The notes beneath the pieces were generated by a model, which saw only the letters and a program-made list of their open reading frames with translations, was not told the DNA's origin and ran no database searches. Source: Ascoidea rubescens DSM 1968 (lineage: Eukaryota; Ascomycota; Saccharomycetes; Ascoideales; Ascoideaceae). From it: DNA of 64,000 nt. Positions 58,780 to 64,000 of this stretch are shown in pieces; position 1 is the first letter of the stretch; every line of letters starts with the position of its first letter. The position numbers were made by a program, and so were the translations under genes. Location: positions 464,353 to 528,352 of the forward strand of contig NW_017962924.1 of the NCBI RefSeq assembly GCF_001661345.1, read 5' to 3'.

Positions 58780-59310
58780 TACTGCAATTGTGTAGTGAGA
58801 AAGAACCTCTCCAGGCCTTTTCTTTGACGTATTCCAAAGCAAACAGAGACCCACAGCACTGGGCCGGAAGAGACCGAGCCTGTTTTCCTCAGCTGCAACT
58901 GGAACAAGTTGGTGAGGAAGAGGTGTGTGAAGTGCTGTTGTGCGATGGTTCTGCTGGGTCTGGGTCTAAGTATCCGGTAGCTGCCTGGCATGGAGTCTTT
59001 CGTGTTGTAGATCATTTTTTTCATTGAAACAGCGTGGAAATTGCTTTTTTGGAGAGGACATCAGACGACAATAGGAAAGCAATGATAACTTTCGCGAATA
59101 GCACAGTTGTAACACATTTGCAATTTATGGTCTGTACTGTTATACGGCCATGGTCTTGATCACATATAAAAGCTTGAAATCCTTGCTTTATAAAGTCTGC
59201 TTGAAAGTTTGGCAATATTTCAATTTGCTATCTACGTTTTATTTTAGCTTTGTTCAAACAGGATACCCAAATCCGCTCCAACTAACTCTAATAATATTGA
59301 CTGAACAAAA
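58780..59310. promoter_or_regulatory. Divergent region TCA17 / orphan gene
   Basis: 531 bp. Moderately GC-rich near TCA17 and AT-rich near the orphan. Several short frames overlap on both strands without ATG starts or recognisable products. No RNA gene seen. Confidence 0.35.
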
Positions 59311-60072
59311 ATGTTTCCCGGAAAATACACAGGAATTAGATCAATTGATATCAGAATTGGCGAAGTGGTTGAATTGAACATAGAAAATGAAAAAGTGTTT
59401 AAAAGAGATAGACATAGCAGTAATCTAAAAAATCTAATTGAAAGCATAAACTACTTTTCTTTTGATACAAATTCGACTTCTAACATGCTTCAAACTTCTC
59501 AAGACTCCAAAGATTCTAATCAATCTGCTGAAGCCCAAGAAAATCATCAGAATGACAATGATGATGACGATAGTAATAATAGCATAAATATATTTGCAGT
59601 CAGTCGTCCAAATCCAGACAACTGTCTAGGGTTTTCAAGACTAAAAAATCGACTTATGATCATTACTCAAAGAAAAATCCAGACGTTAAAGCCGGTCAAT
59701 TTTATTTTAAAAGCAACATATTTCAAGGTCCAATTAAGAGGCTCGTGTTTTATTCTAAAAAGAATAAAACAAAATAGTGGTGATATGGTTTACACCTTAT
59801 TTTTGGAAGATTATTGTAGATTAACACCACAACAACGTTCTCTGCTAACAAAAAGAGAAGAGGTGTTGAAAAAGTCTTTTGATAAGGTATTTAAAAGGTT
59901 TAAAGAGACAAATAAAAAACTATTTTGCATGATCAATCCAAAGAACTCCAACAGCTTAGCATATTTTCTCAAGGTGATTTCGACCAAAAATTGCGAAAAT
60001 CGAAATTACTATTTAAAGAGTGCAATTTTGAATAGTATTTTAGTCTCAAATCCAGAATTTTTAACTCAATAA
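59311..60072 (+). CDS. Orphan protein
   Basis: 253 aa from the first ATG. Not recognised. The N terminus (MFPGKYTGIRSIDIRIGEVVELNIENEKVF) looks folded. Residues about 60-95 are a Gln/Asn/Asp-rich linker. The C-terminal 150 residues are basic with beta and helical segments (NFILKATYFKVQLRGSCFILKR, LTPQQRSLLTKREEVLKKSFDKVFKRFKE). The pattern is of a real, fast-evolving protein rather than a chance ORF: balanced composition and a defined low-complexity linker. No membrane segment or signal peptide. It borders the gene-poor stretch before the LRR pair. Confidence 0.6.
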   Translation: MFPGKYTGIRSIDIRIGEVVELNIENEKVFKRDRHSSNLKNLIESINYFSFDTNSTSNMLQTSQDSKDSNQSAEAQENHQNDNDDDDSNNSINIFAVSRPNPDNCLGFSRLKNRLMIITQRKIQTLKPVNFILKATYFKVQLRGSCFILKRIKQNSGDMVYTLFLEDYCRLTPQQRSLLTKREEVLKKSFDKVFKRFKETNKKLFCMINPKNSNSLAYFLKVISTKNCENRNYYLKSAILNSILVSNPEFLTQ

Positions 60073-61527
60073 AAAAAAACATTTTCCACCAAGTTTTTTT
60101 TTTTTGAATATTTAAAATATGGAATCAAAAATACACAAAATCAAAAGATCAAAATTGATTATTCCGCATTTCGGAACAACTTTGCGCTAAAAATAAAACA
60201 CAATAGATCATATGCAGAATCTGCATATTACTGCAAATGCTTTCAAACTCAATTTTCAGTCTTTTACTCATGAAAATATTATAATTTTATTCAATAAAAT
60301 AAAAAATAGCTTCGTTCTCTCGATAGCTAAAATGGATGGGTCTTCAGAAATTATAAATTGTTTTTTTGAAACTTACTACCATATTGGTTATACTTTTTAT
60401 TAATCATTTCATTAAATAAATTGAACTTGCTGCCAATATTTATTTGAGCTTTGTTTTATGTAATTGAGAGTTTTAGTTTTTCAACTGAAAATAGCTTCTG
60501 TTACTTTTTATTCTTTGTAGCAATTTAGAACTTAAAAAGAACTTACTTGGAGTTAATTTTGTAAAATCAAACTTGAAATTAAAAATTCTTCAATATTTGA
60601 AAAAGAATGCAATTTTAAAATTTTTTATAAAAAACTTTAAATAATTAAAACTGTCAGATAATTTCCAATTTGCTCGAGTGTTTTGTAATTAAATTAAATA
60701 AAATTTGATTCTTCACAAGTTTATTAATTTAAAATAAAACTCATACAGAATTATAATAACATTTTTAAATGATATGATTGACTTAATTCTATTTCTCATA
60801 CTGCTTTATTGATAACATCTTTTTTCTAAAATTTCTGTGACCGTTTTATACCAAATTCAAATAGTATTTATATCTATATCAATTAAAAAAAGATATTAAA
60901 GCTTTAAAAAAACATTCTAGAAATTCAATCCAAGGAGCAATAACTTGCTTCAAACTCCAATCTGCATCTTTCTGTAGGAACCTATTTTTGATTTGTTTGT
61001 TCCAAAATATTTTATTCTTTTTCTGATAAGAGATTGCTTTTTCTCAATCAAAACATGTCCACTTTATAGAAGACTGTATTTTTTTACTTAAAAGCAACTT
61101 TTCAAAATGCAATAAGCTTCAACAATAACTAATTTTCTAGTTGATAAAAAATAGTGAAAGGCTGAGCGAGTGATTATTCATTTCTTCTTCTTTGCTCCTG
61201 CCTAAGTCAACTTGGTGAGTACAGAAGAGAAAACTTCGCTATGTCTAGATTAAGCAATACTTCTTTAGAGAATTTTCTGCTTTGGAAATTCTTTTTGGTT
61301 TCAAAAGATATTCTACATTGAATCAACCAAAAATGGAAAATGGGTCATAATACTTCAGATTACCCTAAATGGTAGGTGTTTAATTCCTAAAACAGCCACA
61401 TTGCTATTTCTCTTGTAATTGTATTTTTGGATACTTTTCTAAATTGCAAATGTTTTTTCGCTGTTCTTTAGCTGGTTTTTAGCTAGTTTTTTTCTTGTTT
61501 TTTACGATATTCGAAGACTTTTGTAGC
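60073..61527. other. Gene-poor AT-rich stretch before the LRR genes
   Basis: About 1.45 kb in which I see no convincing gene; a 63-codon frame at 60212-60403 has no supporting features. No LTR ends, tRNA boxes or long repeats were found. It contains the LRR-C promoter. Confidence 0.5.
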
Positions 61528-63411
61528 ATGTATTCCATATTTGCAAATCTTCCGGCTCATTTGTTTCACGACATCATTAATTATCTTGCTAATGACAAAG
61601 TTTTGTTGTTTAGCTTATCTTCTTCCTCTTTAATCGCCGAATTTTGTTTTTCTTTATTATTCAAAAAATTGCTAGTTATTGAGGTGATTTCTGATAGAAG
61701 CATTAAAACTGCTTTACATGATATCAAAAATCACAAGATATGTGGAGAAGAGTACTTGAGAATTACTGTGAAAGATTTAAAACAAAATATTTCTGTTTTT
61801 AAAAAGTATTTGTGCTTTACAAACCATCTATGTTATTATCTATACTGTTGGATCATCACTTCAGAATTTCAATTTATAAAGCTTCTAAAAACTGAAAATA
61901 TAAAACTAAAAGAGTTGCAGCATTTTGATTTTCAGTTATTTTCTGCATACAATTCAACATACTATGAACTATTTCTAGATGTTTTCATTTTACACTACTG
62001 TGATTACAATAATTTGAAAAGACTCAGTTTAGAAGGAATCAGAAATTTTAATAATCTCACTTTTTTCAATCATATCAATTTTTCTTTGGCTGATGTAACT
62101 TTTAAAAATTCCATATTCACCAAATTTCCCTCTTATTGTTTCAAAGGTTTACCTAATCTAAGAAATTTAAACTTGACCAGCATTTTGTTATTCCATGGTA
62201 TCACTAATCAAAATGCAAATCAATTTTGGGCTTCTGCTACCAACCTAAGATATTTAACTTTTAATTTTTCTCTTTCATCTGATCTTCCATTCATAAACCA
62301 TTTAAATTTACGATATTTAAAAATCAAAAATATTCAAACAAGAGATTTCAAGAAATTTGATGAGCTCAAAAATTTAAAGCGTTTAACGATAGAAGGCAGA
62401 AAAATAAATAAATTGGAACCAATTCTTAAACCAAATTTCTTTGAAAATATAAAAAATTTAGAGGTTTTGCAACTTAAAGTGATGTGTTTCAAAGAAATCC
62501 CAGTGGGAATCAACCTGCTTTTTTATCTTGAGAATTTGGATTTGTCATGCAACCAAATTTCCAAAATTGAAAACCTTGAAGAATTAATAAACTTGAAAGA
62601 ATTAATTTTATTTAGAAATGATATTGAAAAAGTTGAAAATTTAGAAAACCTAAAAAACTTGGAAACCCTCGATTTATCTTTGAATGAAATATCAATTTCA
62701 GGCTTATCTAATGCTTTATCAAGTTTACATAAATTTAAACTAGCTTCTAATTTGATCGGTAAGGCTATGGATAAATTCATTTTTGAAAAATTGCCTAACA
62801 TTGAAATAATCGAGCTTCCTTTCAACAAAGTATTTGACTCGCTATGTCTATATCATTTAAACAATCTAAGGGTTTTTGATTTGCAATTTTGTGAAAAAAT
62901 ACTAATTTTCAGTCAAAAAAGTTTTGATAATATGCAAAATTTGCTGATAATAAATCTATCGTACTGTAGAATTGAAAACTTATCATTCATCAATTTTTTT
63001 CCAAAATGTTTAAAGGATTTGAATTTATCTCACAATCTAATTAAATCCCTTGCCGACACAACTGACATATTGAATAAAGAGAGTCCAAATACTGGATATC
63101 AAAACAAAGATAGCGGTTTTAATGGTTGTGAATATTGCTATGTTCGAAATCTAGATCTATCATTCAATTTGATCAACAACTTTAAAAGCTTCAACTCAAT
63201 GAAGTTTCCAAATTTAAAAAAATTGAACTTGTCTGATAACAATATCCAAGATCTTGATTGTAATAACATACACTTTTTTCAGCGGTTGGAAGAGCTAGAT
63301 CTTTCATACAACTCTATTGTTGAGCACAGCTCAAATGTCGAGAACATAATCAAAATACTCAGATTATCATTATATCGTACTGGTATTTTTGCAATAAGAA
63401 ATGCCCAATAG
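61528..63411 (+). CDS. F-box-like / SDS22-type leucine-rich-repeat protein (LRR-C)
   Basis: 627 aa from the ATG at 61528; the frame extends 11 codons upstream to a TTG, but this ATG aligns with the LRR-B start (FANLPAHLFHDIINYLANDKVLLFSLS beside LPFNIISKIIFYIPKDKVWLLTLS). The N terminus is a degenerate F-box-like helix bundle with several Cys. LRRs run from about residue 210 to 610, best in the middle (LENLDLSCNQISKIENL, LETLDLSLNEISIS) and at the end (LKKLNLSDNNIQDL, LEELDLSYNSIVE). It lacks the KE tail of LRR-B. Divergent paralogue of LRR-B, in tandem 242 bp before the partial copy of LRR-B. Role as an SCF adaptor is inferred only. Confidence 0.82.
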   Translation: MYSIFANLPAHLFHDIINYLANDKVLLFSLSSSSLIAEFCFSLLFKKLLVIEVISDRSIKTALHDIKNHKICGEEYLRITVKDLKQNISVFKKYLCFTNHLCYYLYCWIITSEFQFIKLLKTENIKLKELQHFDFQLFSAYNSTYYELFLDVFILHYCDYNNLKRLSLEGIRNFNNLTFFNHINFSLADVTFKNSIFTKFPSYCFKGLPNLRNLNLTSILLFHGITNQNANQFWASATNLRYLTFNFSLSSDLPFINHLNLRYLKIKNIQTRDFKKFDELKNLKRLTIEGRKINKLEPILKPNFFENIKNLEVLQLKVMCFKEIPVGINLLFYLENLDLSCNQISKIENLEELINLKELILFRNDIEKVENLENLKNLETLDLSLNEISISGLSNALSSLHKFKLASNLIGKAMDKFIFEKLPNIEIIELPFNKVFDSLCLYHLNNLRVFDLQFCEKILIFSQKSFDNMQNLLIINLSYCRIENLSFINFFPKCLKDLNLSHNLIKSLADTTDILNKESPNTGYQNKDSGFNGCEYCYVRNLDLSFNLINNFKSFNSMKFPNLKKLNLSDNNIQDLDCNNIHFFQRLEELDLSYNSIVEHSSNVENIIKILRLSLYRTGIFAIRNAQ

Positions 63412-63510
63412 TTTCGCAGTTTCACAGTTTGTTTTGATATACAACAAGTACCAAATTTCAGTAGTTAGTAAGTAGTGTTCTGTACTAGTAATACCCTTCA
63501 TCCATTCAAA

Positions 63511-64000
63511 CTCTCATCCAAATTTATGTCTCCCTAGGTCGTTTTCTTTCCTTAAATACCAGGCTTTCAAAAACATTTTGTTTCAAGTCTTTTATCACTT
63601 TTTGTTTCCTTTAGTGGTTACTCCATCTCTGGCTCCAAAATTATGCTACTACGATGGACATTCAGTCTAAGTTACCTTTCAACATCATCAGTAAGATTAT
63701 CTTTTACATTCCAAAGGACAAAGTCTGGCTTTTGACGTTATCCCCCTTTGCTTCGATTTCCTGCTGTGCTTATTCAGGTCTATTCGAGAACTTGGTGGTT
63801 CTTGAAGAAACAGATGGAGCAGATCGACAGCCTAAGTATGGTCTTCGTCTGTCAATTATCAAACTCAGAGCATTCTACTGTCGTTTGAGGGTTGAAGATA
63901 TCATCAGCAATGTTCAAACGTTTAGAAATCATTTCAATTCAACAAAAGAGCTAGATTTGGTCTTTCGTGGTTCAAATAATAATTTTGGATTTCGGTTCTT
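63511..64000 (+). repeat. Right arm of the perfect 490-bp inverted repeat (cut by the window edge)
   Basis: Identical, base for base, to the reverse complement of 14633-15122. It starts sharply at 63511, 100 bp after the LRR-C stop codon, and runs to the last base, so the true length is unknown. Confidence 0.97.
63654..64000 (+). CDS. F-box-like LRR gene, identical copy of the LRR-B 5' end; runs off the right edge
   Basis: 115 complete codons plus two bases from the ATG at 63654, no stop. The translation is identical to LRR-B residues 1-115, and the 143 bp upstream are also identical, so the two copies probably share promoter-proximal control. Only the F-box-like region and the beginning of the first LRRs are visible. 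It could be a full second gene, a truncated copy or an assembly duplication; the window cannot decide. Confidence 0.85.
   Translation, partial: MDIQSKLPFNIISKIIFYIPKDKVWLLTLSPFASISCCAYSGLFENLVVLEETDGADRQPKYGLRLSIIKLRAFYCRLRVEDIISNVQTFRNHFNSTKELDLVFRGSNNNFGFRF

Noticed and set aside
60212-60403. 63-codon forward frame in the gene-poor stretch
   Set aside because: Short, AT-driven composition, no homology I can recognise.
1-64000. CRISPR array, prophage, bacterial operon or toxin-antitoxin system
   Set aside because: All recognisable genes are eukaryotic with yeast splice signals; no regular spacer-repeat structure.

Overview
The window is nuclear DNA from a budding yeast (Saccharomycotina). 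It is AT-rich and gene-dense, with mostly uninterrupted genes and a few short introns that have yeast-type signals (GTAYGT donors, CTAAC/CTGAC branch sites close to the acceptor). Many proteins carry long asparagine tracts. CTG codons are almost absent: I read CCT5 (552 codons) and ARP3 (440 codons) in full and found none. This fits a lineage with an altered or avoided CUG codon, but the sequence alone does not fix the genus or the code. Protein lengths below assume CTG = Leu and an ATG start; several longer open frames begin at TTG or GTG and I moved those starts to the first sensible ATG.

Left part (1-18 kb): the N-terminal 1,265 codons of a TOR kinase run off the left edge; then CCT5 (chaperonin) and ARP3 (Arp2/3 complex) as a divergent pair; an LRR protein with a C-terminal Cys motif (LRR-A); a DUF4246 protein; an F-box-like/LRR gene (LRR-B); and a lysine-rich orphan.

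Middle (18-46 kb): mostly conserved housekeeping genes. These are RPO31 (RNA polymerase III), an HPA2/HPA3-like acetyltransferase, a TGL2-like lipase, a large mitochondrial orphan, a very large SCM3 (CENP-A chaperone), RPN5 (proteasome lid), glyoxalase II, GYP1 (Rab GAP), TRZ1 (tRNase Z), MRPL20, PAN6 (pantothenate synthesis) and CEX1 (tRNA export/COPI adaptor).

Right part (46-64 kb): two giant Asn-rich proteins, one with a probable GRAM/PH-like region and one membrane-anchored with FN3 and coiled-coil domains; IES6 (INO80 complex); TCA17 (TRAPP); an orphan; a 1.45-kb gene-poor stretch; a second F-box-like/LRR gene (LRR-C); and the start of another. That last gene (LRR-B') is identical, in inverted orientation, to the first 490 bp of the LRR-B region 48 kb away.

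Main observations: (1) four genes need splicing to recover conserved N termini (RPN5, TCA17, GYP1 with a 16-nt micro-exon, and glyoxalase II, where splicing appears to add a mitochondrial presequence); (2) SCM3 is about five times the length of the S. cerevisiae protein and carries repeated S-T-P motifs; (3) a perfect 490-bp inverted repeat brackets 48 kb; (4) an ATCCGCA/CGGAT-type motif recurs in three divergent promoters.
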